Shown one piece after another: positions 34,016 to 42,647 of a stretch of 64,000 nucleotides of DNA. The first letter of the stretch is position 1. The number at the start of each line of letters is the position of its first letter. The stretch is from Bacteroidetes bacterium UBA6221 (GTDB taxonomy: Bacteria > Bacteroidota > Bacteroidia > Chitinophagales > Chitinophagaceae): contig DISB01000010.1 in assembly GCA_002421685.1 (NCBI GenBank), positions 1,324-65,323 on the forward strand. The letters are read 5' to 3'. The position numbers and the translations under genes are program-made. Below the pieces are notes generated by a model that worked only from the letters and a program-made list of their open reading frames with translations, had not been told where the DNA came from and searched no databases.

Positions 34016-34023
34016 TATTTTTG
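34016..34023 (+). promoter_or_regulatory. Candidate -7 box of the second glycosyltransferase
   Basis: TATTTTTG matches TAnnTTTG. The start at about 34030 would leave only about 5 nt before ATG 34035, so the mRNA may be nearly leaderless. Confidence 0.4.
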
Positions 34024-34034
34024 TCGCCGTTATT

Positions 34035-35159
34035 ATGCGCATAGGTGTCAATACGAGGCTGCTGTTGAAAGGAAAGCTGGAGGGAATTGGTTGGTTTACC
34101 TACCAGACATTGGAGAGGATGGTACACCAGCACCCCGAGCACGACTTTTTCTTTTTCTTTGACAGGCCCTACGACGAATCCTTTGTTTTTTCCACCAACG
34201 TCACCCCCGTAGTGGTACCGCCGCAGGCAAGGCACCCTATTTTGTTCTCCCTCTGGTTCGACTGGACGCTGCCCTATGTGCTGAAAAAGTATAAGATAGA
34301 CGTCTTCCTTTCGCCCGACGGGTATTGCTCGCTGCGCACCACCGTGCCTACCTGCCTCGTTATTCACGACCTGGCCTTCGAGCATTATCCCGAACATTTC
34401 CAGTTCAGCCACCGGCATTACTGGAAGTTCTTCCAGCCGCGCTTCGCCCGCAAGGCCAGGCGCATTGTGACCGTATCCGAATTTTCTAAACAGGACATCG
34501 TGAGCCACTACGGTACCGACGCTGCCAAAATAGACGTGGCCTGCAACGGCGCACACGATGCCTACCGCCCCCTGCGCTGGGACGAGAAGGAAGCCGTAAA
34601 AAAACAATACGCCGACGGCTGCGAATACTTTGTATTTGCCGGCGCCCTGCACCCCCGCAAGAACATACTCAACCTGCTGAAGGCCTTCGTGGCATTTAAA
34701 AAAATGCAGCGCAGCGATATGAAGCTGGTAATAGTGGGCCGCTTTGCCTGGAAGTATGACGAAGTGCTGGAGATGAAAGAAAGTATGCCCTTTAAAGATG
34801 ATGTGAAATGGGTGGGCTATATGGATGTAGACCAGCTATCTAAAGTGACCGGCGCCGCCTACGCCATGGTATACCCTTCTATCTTCGAAGGCTTTGGCAT
34901 ACCCATACTGGAGGCGCTGAAGTGTGATGTGCCCGCCATTGTCAGCAACACATCATCTATGCCCGAAGTAGCAGGCGATGCCGGCCTGCAGGCAGACCCC
35001 CTGAGCGTAGATGATATAGCCGACAAAATGCAGCAGCTCTACAAAGACGAAAACCTGCGTGCCCGCCTTATAGCCGCCGCCCCCGCACAGGTAAAGAAAT
35101 TCACCTGGGAGAAAGCCGCCAACGTACTGTGGGATAATATTGTGAAGTGTCTGAAGTGA
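34035..35159 (+). CDS. GT4-family glycosyltransferase
   Basis: 374 residues. Start MRIGVNTRLLLKGKLEGIGW is the conserved N-terminus. Acceptor-side motifs are VFLSPDGYCSLRTTVPTCLV, HDLAFEHYPEHF and RIVTVSEFSKQDIVSHYGTD; donor-side FAGALHPRKNILNLLKAFVA, VKWVGYMDVDQLSKVTGAAY and the EX7E-type YPSIFEGFGIPILEALKCDV. The fold and reaction class match the glycosyltransferase at 28750. It is divergent from the flippase across a 55-bp promoter region, suggesting a shared pathway. Confidence 0.94.
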   Translation: MRIGVNTRLLLKGKLEGIGWFTYQTLERMVHQHPEHDFFFFFDRPYDESFVFSTNVTPVVVPPQARHPILFSLWFDWTLPYVLKKYKIDVFLSPDGYCSLRTTVPTCLVIHDLAFEHYPEHFQFSHRHYWKFFQPRFARKARRIVTVSEFSKQDIVSHYGTDAAKIDVACNGAHDAYRPLRWDEKEAVKKQYADGCEYFVFAGALHPRKNILNLLKAFVAFKKMQRSDMKLVIVGRFAWKYDEVLEMKESMPFKDDVKWVGYMDVDQLSKVTGAAYAMVYPSIFEGFGIPILEALKCDVPAIVSNTSSMPEVAGDAGLQADPLSVDDIADKMQQLYKDENLRARLIAAAPAQVKKFTWEKAANVLWDNIVKCLK

Positions 35160-35182
35160 GGTTTTGATAGTACTCCAAAATC

Positions 35183-35213
35183 AAAGAAGCTGCCCTTTCG
35201 GAGCAGCTTCTTT
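35183..35213. terminator. Bidirectional terminator between glycosyltransferase and Cys-rich T9SS gene
   Basis: Perfect 11-bp arms aaagaagctgc (35183-35193) and gcagcttcttt (35203-35213) between two convergent genes. Confidence 0.88.
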
Positions 35214-35232
35214 GCTGAAATTAGGGAATGAA

Positions 35233-36225
35233 TTATTTCACCACCTTGGTCATTACCTGTCCGCCGGGGTAAACGATTTTTAAAGCATAGGCGCCCGGCA
35301 CCAGCGTTTTGGTATCTATTATCACCTCCTGCCGGCCTCCTGCAGATTCCAGTTGCCTGTCTGCAATAAGCCTGCCTGCTATATCCGTCAATTGTACGGT
35401 TATTTCATCGCCAGCAGCAGCGGTAAAGCTGATGTGTAATTCGTCGGCCACCGGGTTAGGAAAAATATTAAGGTTCGAAAATCCGGCTGCAGCTACTGTT
35501 TTCACGTCGTTCGGCTTGCCCGGTTTGGCATATCCTGTATAGCAGGTAAGCTGGCATACTATAGGTATGTCGGGCGTGAATGATACGATGAACTTTGCCG
35601 TGCCCCCGCCCAGGATATCACATTCCCATTCTATCTCGGTGCTTACCGGTGTATAAGGTGTGGCGGGGCAAGGTGTGCTTTGTATCACGTTCTTGTAATA
35701 GGTAGTGGAGCCCACCGGCGTCAGCTCGCTGTAGCAGCACCCGTTATTATCGCAGGGCATATATACCCATTTGGTCGTTCCCGGCGTCATGCCATAACAT
35801 ACCTCGGCCCCCGGCGGTACGGTTATCTGGCCCACATAATAGCAGGGCGACTCCTCTACGCTGATAACGGTAGCCCCCGAGCCCAGCAGGTTCAGCAGGT
35901 GGTTGTACACTATTTTATGCAGTTCTCCGCCGTTGATGCAGTGCAGCGCGCAGTTGGGATTGCCGCCGTTCAGGTCTTCAAATATCGGCCGTGGCAAAAC
36001 ATCTATCTGTACCATGCCGTTGCAGTTCCTTGTTCTGTATTTTATATAGCCCTTGTAAGTGCACCAGGGCATAGATGGCAGCGAAAATGTGAATGTGGTG
36101 GTAACTGCGGCACTCCACACCGCGCCGGGACATGGATCGCAGCCCGGCGACGACGACGTGGCGGATGCCGGCTCGTAGCCCACGCCTGACAGCAGCATGA
36201 TGAGTAATACGATGATCTTTTTCAT
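35233..36225 (-). CDS. Cys-rich secreted protein with T9SS sorting domain
   Basis: 330 residues. Signal peptide about 1-22 (PASA|T). The body (about 28-240) has many Cys (CDPCPGAVW, CTYKGYIKYRTRNCNG, CALHCINGG, CDNNGCCYSE, CQLTCYTGY) likely in disulfides. The last 75 residues are a type A sorting domain (LNIFPNPVADELHISFTAAA, VQLTDIAGRLIADRQL, GAYALKIVYPGGQVMTKVVK). It is a surface protein of unknown role. It sits upstream of the LytTR regulator in the opposite orientation to its transcription; no shared operon. Confidence 0.88.
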   Translation of the reverse strand: MKKIIVLLIMLLSGVGYEPASATSSSPGCDPCPGAVWSAAVTTTFTFSLPSMPWCTYKGYIKYRTRNCNGMVQIDVLPRPIFEDLNGGNPNCALHCINGGELHKIVYNHLLNLLGSGATVISVEESPCYYVGQITVPPGAEVCYGMTPGTTKWVYMPCDNNGCCYSELTPVGSTTYYKNVIQSTPCPATPYTPVSTEIEWECDILGGGTAKFIVSFTPDIPIVCQLTCYTGYAKPGKPNDVKTVAAAGFSNLNIFPNPVADELHISFTAAAGDEITVQLTDIAGRLIADRQLESAGGRQEVIIDTKTLVPGAYALKIVYPGGQVMTKVVK

Positions 36226-36343
36226 AAACGAAAACTTTTTTGGTGAAACGTTAAGTTATCGCAACAGCTATTCCTTTATCGGCCAATCTCGTTTGTGCAA
36301 GCGATAGGGCCGTGAACGCACCCAAACACAGGGCAAACGTTTC

Positions 36344-36703
36344 CTACAGTTTTTTTATGAAATCGATAAAGGCTTCTTTTTTGCGGCACGATATGGGCAA
36401 CTCCACGTTATTGCTCATTAGCACCGATACCCCATCCGCCTTTTTTATCATGTTTATGTGGTTTACATTGATCATATACGATTTGTGTATCCTGAAAAAA
36501 TTGAACGGGCCCAGGGTCGCTTCATAGTCCTTCAGGTGGCGCGACACAGTGTAGCGCTGCCCTGTTTGCATAAAGAAATGCGTATAGCTGTCATCGGCCT
36601 TACAATAGATGATGTCTTCAGGCCTTACCGGGTAATATCCCTCAAAGGTAGAGAGTACTATCTTGTTGAAAGGGTTCATCTCTTTGTGTTCTTTCGTATG
36701 CAT
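36344..36703 (-). CDS. Stand-alone LytTR DNA-binding regulator
   Basis: 119 residues made of one LytTR domain (about 15-117): VLSTFEGYYPVRPEDIIYCK, DDSYTHFFMQTGQRYTVSRH, FNFFRIHKSYMINVNHINMI, VLMSNNVELPISCRKKEAF. The RIHKSYMINVNHI and SCRKK elements are the usual DNA-contact features. It lacks a receiver domain and has no kinase beside it, so it may be controlled by expression level or by a small partner. An 80-residue membrane-type ORF lies 82 bp upstream on the same strand. The start could also be at MNPFN. Confidence 0.93.
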   Translation of the reverse strand: MHTKEHKEMNPFNKIVLSTFEGYYPVRPEDIIYCKADDSYTHFFMQTGQRYTVSRHLKDYEATLGPFNFFRIHKSYMINVNHINMIKKADGVSVLMSNNVELPISCRKKEAFIDFIKKL

Positions 36704-36785
36704 ATCTCCATGTTTTGTCTGTCAACAAATTCCGATAGGCACGGTAATTACTTTGTCTCTTTCATCATTTCCCACCTGTATTTGT

Positions 36786-37028
36786 TCAGGCGTTGATATT
36801 CACTCGGGGGGAGAGCGGACAGGGATCAACGGTAGTGATATAAAAAGAAGTACCATATGCAACTACATTGGCAAGTCCATAAGCATAATTTGGTACAAAC
36901 GATAAACTTCGGCGAATTAGGTCAGCAAGCATGGCGCAGAGAAAACCATATATACTACACAAAATGGCAAACGGTAAAAAGAGCGCCCTTCGGTGCATTC
37001 TTAATATTTTCTTGGTTTTCCGTTTCAA
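36786..37028 (-). CDS. Possible small membrane or secreted peptide
   Basis: 80 codons (or 70 from the internal ATG at MHRRALF). Basic N-terminus, hydrophobic stretch FLPFAILCSIYGFLCAMLAD, then a Tyr/Asn/Pro-rich end (NYAYGLANVVAYGTSFYITT, then VDPCPLSPRVNINA) of a kind seen in small exported Bacteroidota peptides. It is on the same strand as the LytTR gene and 82 bp upstream, so it could be its co-transcribed partner. There is no known family match in memory and no promoter box nearby, so it may be a chance ORF. Confidence 0.35.
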   Translation of the reverse strand: MKRKTKKILRMHRRALFLPFAILCSIYGFLCAMLADLIRRSLSFVPNYAYGLANVVAYGTSFYITTVDPCPLSPRVNINA

Positions 37029-37360
37029 AAGAATAGTTTATCTAATTCTAAATATAAGCAAGATATTACTAATCTTTCAAACAATTATTTCACAAGTTTA
37101 CATCAATATTACGTATATTTACATTGAATTTGCGGTCGGTAAAACTGTAAACATCAAGCTCTTTGAAATATTACAAAACTCTGCGTCTTAGCGTCTCCGC
37201 GGTAAAAAATCAAACACAGATTTTTTTCGCAATAACTATGCGAAGCGACCCCGTTTCGGTGAATAAAAGACATTGTTTTTGCAACAAAATACAACAACTC
37301 ACCGGTAACACATTGATTATCAATGCCGGAAAATTTGTTGCCTGCAGACAAACGGACGAA
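37029..37360. other. Gene-poor AT-rich stretch with a CTCTGCG-type repeat
   Basis: No supportable gene. The centre (37180-37206) reads CTCTGCGTCTTAGCGTCTCC then GCGGTAA, three near-copies of a C-T-x-x-GCG unit; I recall related strings as dispersed repeats in several bacteria. The rest is AT-rich with no hairpin that I recognise. Confidence 0.5.
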
Positions 37361-38878
37361 TCAGTTTGCATTGGCCGAAAAAACATTGCTCGGCGCACTT
37401 TCATTCCACAGTCTGTCCAGCACGGTAACAACATACCTGCTGCCGGGGTGTTTTTGAAAATCGGGGTCTAAAAACTCTATTTCCTGCTGCACCGACAGGA
37501 TGTTTTCAGCTTTGTCCAGGTTCACTCTTTCATTTTTGCCAAAGCGGTACACGACAAACCGTAATGGTTCTTGCAGGGTATTCTCCCCGCTCCATTTCAA
37601 CAGAAGGCCCCCTTCCTGCACCTCGCCGGTAAGCACAGCAGGAGTAGGAGGTATGCTGTCCAGCCATTTCATTTGCGGCGGAAAGGCGGGGTGCCTGTAA
37701 AACCGGGAAATACTATCAGACAGGGTGCCGGGCAGTTTCCCGAAGTTGGAACTGCTGAAGAATATGGCCCCGGGTGTTTTGGTTTTCTGGCGGATGTCCT
37801 TCAATTGCCATAACAGTTCGCCGGGGGTGTTCCAGGGTGGCTTGGTGGCATTCAGCATCCGGTATACCCCCAGGCCGTAATACATATGCCTGCCGTAGCT
37901 ATGTTTCTCCCACCAGGGCATCAGCGTTTCAAAACCCACCAGCTTGTGGCCGTGCTCCCAGTACAATTGAGGCGCCAGGTAGTCTATCCAGCCTTTTTCC
38001 ATCCAGAGTAGGACATCCGAATACAGGTCGTCGTAACAGGTTTGCCCGCCGCGTGTTTCTGAGCCGCGGGGGTCTTTGCTGGCATTGCGCCATACGCCGA
38101 AGGGGCTAATGCCAAACTTTACCCAGGGTTTCACCTGTTTAATATTGGTATTCAGTACAGACACGAACAGGTCAACATTATTCCTGCGCCAATCTTCTTT
38201 ATTGGTAAAATCGCCGCAAAAGCGTACAAAGGTGGCCTGGTCGCCAAACTCCTGGCCAGCTATGCGATAAGGATAGAAATAGTCGTCCAGGTGTACTGCG
38301 TCAATGTCATAGCGCTTCACCACGTCCATGATGATGCGGGTAACGTATTCCCTCACCTGCGGCAGGCCAGGGTTCAGGTAGGTTTTATCCCCGTAATTCA
38401 CTAACCAGTCGGGATGTTTTCGGGTAACATGTTCAGGCGGATTGGGGTTTTTGCCCTTGATGGTCAGCGCCCGGTAGGGGTTGAACCAGGCATGAAACTC
38501 CATATTACGCTTATGTGCTTCTTCTATCATGAAGGTCAGCGGGTCGTAGTAAGGAAATGGCGGCTGCCCTTGTTTGCCCGTCAGGAAACGGCTCCAAGGT
38601 TCTTCTACCGAATTGTAGAAAGCGTCGCAGGCCGGGCGCACCTGCACTATTACAGCATTGCAGCCTAATGCTTTCAGTTGGTCCAGCAACTTGATGAATT
38701 CGGATTTCTGTTGCTCGGCAGGCAGGCCGGGCTTCGACGGCCAGTCAATATTGGAAACTGTAGCTATCCATGCCGCGCGGAACTCCCGCTTTGGGCTTTG
38801 GGCCTGTGCGTTATAGGTCAGGCACATAGCCGCCAGCCATACAAATATGAACCTGTAGTAACGAAAAATATACAACAC
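37361..38878 (-). CDS. GH10-like (DUF187/GHL10) glycoside hydrolase, exported
   Basis: 505 residues. Signal peptide about 1-26 (NAQA|Q). The TIM-barrel core (about 30-360) shows REFRAAWIATVSNIDWPSKP, GCNAVIVQVRPACDAFYNSV, EFHAWFNPYRAL, DAVHLDDYFYPYR (the likely acidic catalytic region) and KFGISPFGVW, DYLAPQLYWEHG. A fibronectin-III-like C-terminal domain (about 400-505) follows. This family is thought to act on glycans, probably peptidoglycan or surface polysaccharide. The strand is opposite to its neighbours; single gene. Confidence 0.92.
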   Translation of the reverse strand: MLYIFRYYRFIFVWLAAMCLTYNAQAQSPKREFRAAWIATVSNIDWPSKPGLPAEQQKSEFIKLLDQLKALGCNAVIVQVRPACDAFYNSVEEPWSRFLTGKQGQPPFPYYDPLTFMIEEAHKRNMEFHAWFNPYRALTIKGKNPNPPEHVTRKHPDWLVNYGDKTYLNPGLPQVREYVTRIIMDVVKRYDIDAVHLDDYFYPYRIAGQEFGDQATFVRFCGDFTNKEDWRRNNVDLFVSVLNTNIKQVKPWVKFGISPFGVWRNASKDPRGSETRGGQTCYDDLYSDVLLWMEKGWIDYLAPQLYWEHGHKLVGFETLMPWWEKHSYGRHMYYGLGVYRMLNATKPPWNTPGELLWQLKDIRQKTKTPGAIFFSSSNFGKLPGTLSDSISRFYRHPAFPPQMKWLDSIPPTPAVLTGEVQEGGLLLKWSGENTLQEPLRFVVYRFGKNERVNLDKAENILSVQQEIEFLDPDFQKHPGSRYVVTVLDRLWNESAPSNVFSANAN

Positions 38879-38960
38879 TATGTAACGGATTATCCTCTGC
38901 TGCGAAAGTACGGTTTTCAGGATAATGTGTACACCGGTTTATTCCGTGTTTGGCATTTGT

Positions 38961-39461
38961 TTACCATTCGTATTCTTGCTCCACTCTTTTCCTCAGCCGT
39001 TTCACCAGTTCGTAAGTGGCGGGGCACTTGTCCACGTTATTGATAAACGTATCGTTGTATAAATTAAAAGGTTTTTTGTTGTGATGCGGAAATTCTGCGC
39101 AATCAGCCGGACGGATAGCATAGATGGTGCACATATTCTTATCATCGAGAAACTGGCAGGGCGTAGAAGTATTCATCCAGTCGCCGGTTTCGTCTTTGTA
39201 CAGCCATTTATTTTTAAAATCTTTCGGGGTCATGTTCAGGTGGGCAGAGATGCGCCTGATGTCTTCTTTGGTATAGGTGGGGGTCATGGTTTTACAGCAA
39301 TTGGCGCAAGCCAGGCAATCATGGTTCTGCCATACCGCGCTGTTCTCTTCTTTTACCAGTTTGTTCAGATCCACCGGTACCACCTTATCCAGCTTTTTCA
39401 AAAACCTGACCAGCTTATCCTTCTTTCGCCCTGCTTTCTTCGCGAATTTCTTTAAATCCAT
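38961..39461 (-). CDS. YkgJ-family cysteine-cluster protein
   Basis: 166 residues. Cys cluster CLACANCCKTM near residue 50, then CQFLDDKNMCTIYAIRPADC, with a conserved EFPHHN; these Cys probably bind Fe or Zn. Family members are often described as Fe-S or metal oxidoreductase-like, with no settled function. The N-terminal KFAKKAGRKKDKLVRFLKKL is basic. No signal peptide. Divergent from the DUF5686 gene with face-to-face promoter boxes between them. Confidence 0.92.
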   Translation of the reverse strand: MDLKKFAKKAGRKKDKLVRFLKKLDKVVPVDLNKLVKEENSAVWQNHDCLACANCCKTMTPTYTKEDIRRISAHLNMTPKDFKNKWLYKDETGDWMNTSTPCQFLDDKNMCTIYAIRPADCAEFPHHNKKPFNLYNDTFINNVDKCPATYELVKRLRKRVEQEYEW

Positions 39462-39509
39462 AAAGTCTATAAATATAGTGGTTTACCGATATGCTATTGT
39501 ATTTTTGCC

Positions 39510-39533
39510 TGATTTTTTATTTACGCAAAGGTA
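39510..39533. promoter_or_regulatory. Face-to-face promoter boxes between YkgJ and DUF5686 genes
   Basis: Plus strand TATTTTTG (39510-39517) with TTTA 24 bp upstream for the DUF5686 gene; minus strand TACCTTTG (39533-39526) for the YkgJ gene. The predicted starts (about 39524 and 39519) overlap. Confidence 0.45.
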
Positions 39534-39603
39534 TGATTAAACCTGTTGTGCCCATACTTGGTTAATAGTATAAATAATCGTCGCGGTTACCGGGAAAGTA
39601 TAT

Positions 39604-42186
39604 ATGAATTGTAAGCAGGGATGCCTTTTATGGTTATTGTTGTTGATGGCGGCCTCCCTGCAAGCCCAGGATGCTGATTCGCTAAAGAAAGACAGCACAC
39701 GGTATGCGCCGGTCAGGCAGCGATACTTCAGTGGATATGAATTATCGGGCAGGGTGACAGATGCAAGTGACGGGCAAGCTGTGCCATTCGCCCCGGTTTT
39801 TTTTAAGGACGGTTCTGCGGGAACTACAACAGACGTGGACGGTAACTACTTTATCCAGGTAGAAAAATTGCCTGTAGATAGCCTGAAGGCCCAGGTAATA
39901 GGGTATGACCCCCAAACCATAAAAATAGACGCCAATAATAGGAAAGCTGTATATGATTTCCAGCTAAAACGCTCAGCAACCTACCTGGAGGAAGTTGTGA
40001 TAAAAGCCGGGGAGGACCCGGCAATAATTTTGATGCGGGAAGTCATACGTGCTAAACCATATAATAATCCTGACAAACTGGCTAACTACCGTTACGAGGC
40101 ATACAACAAAATACAGATAGACCTGTTGAATTTTAAACGTAAAACCTTTGAGCGGTTGCCCGTGCCCTATCTTAAAAAGCTGGGCTTCATATTCGACAAT
40201 ATGGATTCTACTTCTTACGACAAACCCTACCTGCCCTTGTACCTGACAGAGGCCATATCAGACAATTATTATCAAAGCGAACCGCGAAAGAATAAGGAGT
40301 TCATCAGGGCCACGCAAATAAAAGTCTTGAACAATAAGAACATGATGAACAGTATGTCCCAATACCTGGGGCGTATCTACCTGGCCATCAATCCTTACGA
40401 AAACTATGTGCCTTTTTTTGATAAGGAATTTGTAAGCCCCGCCAGCAACACAGCACTCACTTTTTATCGGTATAAAATAATAGATACACAACAAGTGGAC
40501 GGGCATAGCGTAATCACCTTACATTTTTCGCCCCAGCGTAAAGGCGAGAACTGTTTTGAGGGAACACTGAAAATAGTAGATTCAGCATATGCTATACAGT
40601 ACATAGCTGCGGATATGCCCGCCGCTGCTAATGTGAACTGGGTAAAGAAATCTTCATTCTACAAGGAATATAGCCCGTTGGGAGACTCGCTTTGGTTTTG
40701 TACGAAGGAGAATATCACCGCCGAATTGGAACTATCTGACGAAGTGGTACGCACTGTCGGCTTTATAGTTCGTAAAACAACCTCGTATAAAGATATCGCT
40801 GTCAACCAGGATAGTATCAGTAATGTCGTCAACGGAAAAGAATTCAAACGGGATGTGATAGTAGCCGACAGCGCAACAGCGGCGGGCGAAGATTTTTGGG
40901 CGGCTGCCCGGCACGAAGAGTTGAATGAACAGGAACGTGGTATATACCAGATGTACGATTCGCTGGAAAAAGACCGCGCGTTCAACAACCTGAAAACATT
41001 GGGCAAGATACTGGCCACAGGGGGATACAAATTCGGCCCGATAGAACTGGGCCCTTATTGGAATGCATATTCATACAACCAGGTAGAGGGTAACCGGTTC
41101 CAGTTCAGCATGGGCACCACACCCAAATTGTTTAAGGATATTTACCTGAATGGCTATGTTGCTTATGGCGTGGGCGATAACAGGTTTAAATATAATATCA
41201 ATGCCTTCGTTTTGTTCAACCGAGCGCCAAGGCGGTATTTCAACTTTGCCTATACCCGCGATATTGACTATACGGTAAACTATTATGACAAGGTAGGCAT
41301 TAACAATATCATCAGCATGAATATCCGTAAGGCAGGTGTGCCGCCGAAGTTTATGTTTGCAGACGATGTAAGGGTTGAACTGTACAATGAGTTCTTCAGC
41401 GGTTTCAGCCAGTTGCTTACTATATACCGTAAAATATACGACCCTTATACCCCTTTACCATCCACAACAATTTTCCGCGACGCAAATGGCGTGCCTTCAG
41501 AAACCGTCACTGCAACGGAAGTAAACCTGAAGCTTCGTTTTGCCTATAAAGAAAAGTTTCTGAACGGCAACTATTACCGTTTCAGCCTGGGCAGCAAATA
41601 TCCTATTGTAGACCTGCGGCTGGCTATGGGCTTGAAGGATATCCTGGGCAGCGATTATGATTATCAACGAGTGACTATGACCGTATCGGACAACTGGCGG
41701 ATACCTCCTTTCGGACAGTTGTACGTCAACCTGTTTGGGGGAAAATATTTTGGTACGCTTCCTTATCCCTTACTGGAACAACATCCCGGCAACGAGTTTT
41801 ACTTCTACAATAAGTATGCCTTCAATATGATGAACCAGTATGAATTCCTGAGCGACCAGTATGTGGGCGCCAACCTGGAACATAGCCTCGGCGGGGGATT
41901 TCTGAAGTATATACCGTTGATCAAAAAATTAAGGTTCCGCCAGTTCTGGACCGCGAAGGGTGTGGTAGGTACACTGAGCGATGCCAACAAGAACTATAAC
42001 TTCAATAAAGGCTTTGCTTTCCGGGCGTTGGACGGCAAACCTTATATCGAGGTAGGTACGGGTATAGAAAACATCCTGAAAATATTCCGGGTGGATTTTG
42101 TCTGGCGTCTTACACCACAGCCATTGCCTACCGAAGCCCGCAGCAAATATTTCGGTATTTTCGGTAGCATAAAGCTGGCCTTCTAA
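39604..42186 (+). CDS. DUF5686 outer-membrane protein with carboxypeptidase-like regulatory domain
   Basis: 860 residues. Signal peptide about 1-21 (SLQA|Q). Residues about 48-130 are a CarboxypepD_reg-like domain (LSGRVTDASDGQAVPFAPVF, TTTDVDGNYFIQ). The rest matches DUF5686: YLEEVVIKAGEDPAIILMRE, KFGPIELGPYWNAYSYNQVE, GFSQLLTIYRKIYDPYTPL, and a C-terminus that ends in strands SKYFGIFGSIKLAF, like a barrel closure. Probably outer membrane; role unknown. Its stop overlaps that of the convergent bcp-like gene. Confidence 0.9.
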   Translation: MNCKQGCLLWLLLLMAASLQAQDADSLKKDSTRYAPVRQRYFSGYELSGRVTDASDGQAVPFAPVFFKDGSAGTTTDVDGNYFIQVEKLPVDSLKAQVIGYDPQTIKIDANNRKAVYDFQLKRSATYLEEVVIKAGEDPAIILMREVIRAKPYNNPDKLANYRYEAYNKIQIDLLNFKRKTFERLPVPYLKKLGFIFDNMDSTSYDKPYLPLYLTEAISDNYYQSEPRKNKEFIRATQIKVLNNKNMMNSMSQYLGRIYLAINPYENYVPFFDKEFVSPASNTALTFYRYKIIDTQQVDGHSVITLHFSPQRKGENCFEGTLKIVDSAYAIQYIAADMPAAANVNWVKKSSFYKEYSPLGDSLWFCTKENITAELELSDEVVRTVGFIVRKTTSYKDIAVNQDSISNVVNGKEFKRDVIVADSATAAGEDFWAAARHEELNEQERGIYQMYDSLEKDRAFNNLKTLGKILATGGYKFGPIELGPYWNAYSYNQVEGNRFQFSMGTTPKLFKDIYLNGYVAYGVGDNRFKYNINAFVLFNRAPRRYFNFAYTRDIDYTVNYYDKVGINNIISMNIRKAGVPPKFMFADDVRVELYNEFFSGFSQLLTIYRKIYDPYTPLPSTTIFRDANGVPSETVTATEVNLKLRFAYKEKFLNGNYYRFSLGSKYPIVDLRLAMGLKDILGSDYDYQRVTMTVSDNWRIPPFGQLYVNLFGGKYFGTLPYPLLEQHPGNEFYFYNKYAFNMMNQYEFLSDQYVGANLEHSLGGGFLKYIPLIKKLRFRQFWTAKGVVGTLSDANKNYNFNKGFAFRALDGKPYIEVGTGIENILKIFRVDFVWRLTPQPLPTEARSKYFGIFGSIKLAF

Positions 42187-42644
42187 AGGCCCCACTTAGC
42201 TAATATCTGCTGGGTATCCCCGCCCGTTTTTGGTTTCTTGATGATGTGATGGATGGTGCCGTCTTCATTGATGAGAAAAGTCCAGCGCCGCATACCAATC
42301 ACTATGTTGCCGTACATATTCTTTTCGCCCCAGGTGCCGTACAGCGTTGATATTTTTTTGTCGGGATCAACAAGCAGGGGGAAATTGAGTTTAAATTTAT
42401 CGGTGAAATGTACATGACTTTCCTTAGTGTCCGGACTTACACCTAATACTGTAATACCATGTTTTTGCAGGTCTTTCCTGCTATCGCGAAAATTACATGC
42501 CTGTTTGGTGCATAGCTCGGTGTCGTCTTCCGGGTAGAAGTACAGCACCACCTTCCTGCCTTTGAAATCGCTTAGCGAAATCGCATTGCCATGCTGGTCT
42601 TTCGCTTTAAAATCGGGCGCTTTATCCCCTGCCTTCAGTTCCAT
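42183..42644 (-). CDS. bcp: Thioredoxin-dependent thiol peroxidase (Bcp/PrxQ)
   Basis: 153 residues. PrxQ-type peroxiredoxin that reduces H2O2 and organic peroxides. Start GDKAPDFKAKDQHGNAISLS, then the active-site stretch VLYFYPEDDTELCTKQACNF with peroxidatic Cys45 in PxxxTxxC and a second Cys50 five residues later, the resolving Cys of the PrxQ-alpha type. The usual DTPGCT is DTELCT here. GVSPDTKESHVHFTDKFKLN, and GMRRWTFLINEDG complete the fold. Length is normal. It is 3 bp downstream of the M23 peptidase stop. Confidence 0.95.
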   Translation of the reverse strand: MELKAGDKAPDFKAKDQHGNAISLSDFKGRKVVLYFYPEDDTELCTKQACNFRDSRKDLQKHGITVLGVSPDTKESHVHFTDKFKLNFPLLVDPDKKISTLYGTWGEKNMYGNIVIGMRRWTFLINEDGTIHHIIKKPKTGGDTQQILAKWGL

Positions 42645-42647
42645 AGC

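Noticed and set aside
37154..37471. 65-codon minus and 102-codon plus ORFs in and beside the gene-poor stretch
   Set aside because: No signal, motif or promoter; the plus one overlaps the GH10-like gene in antisense.
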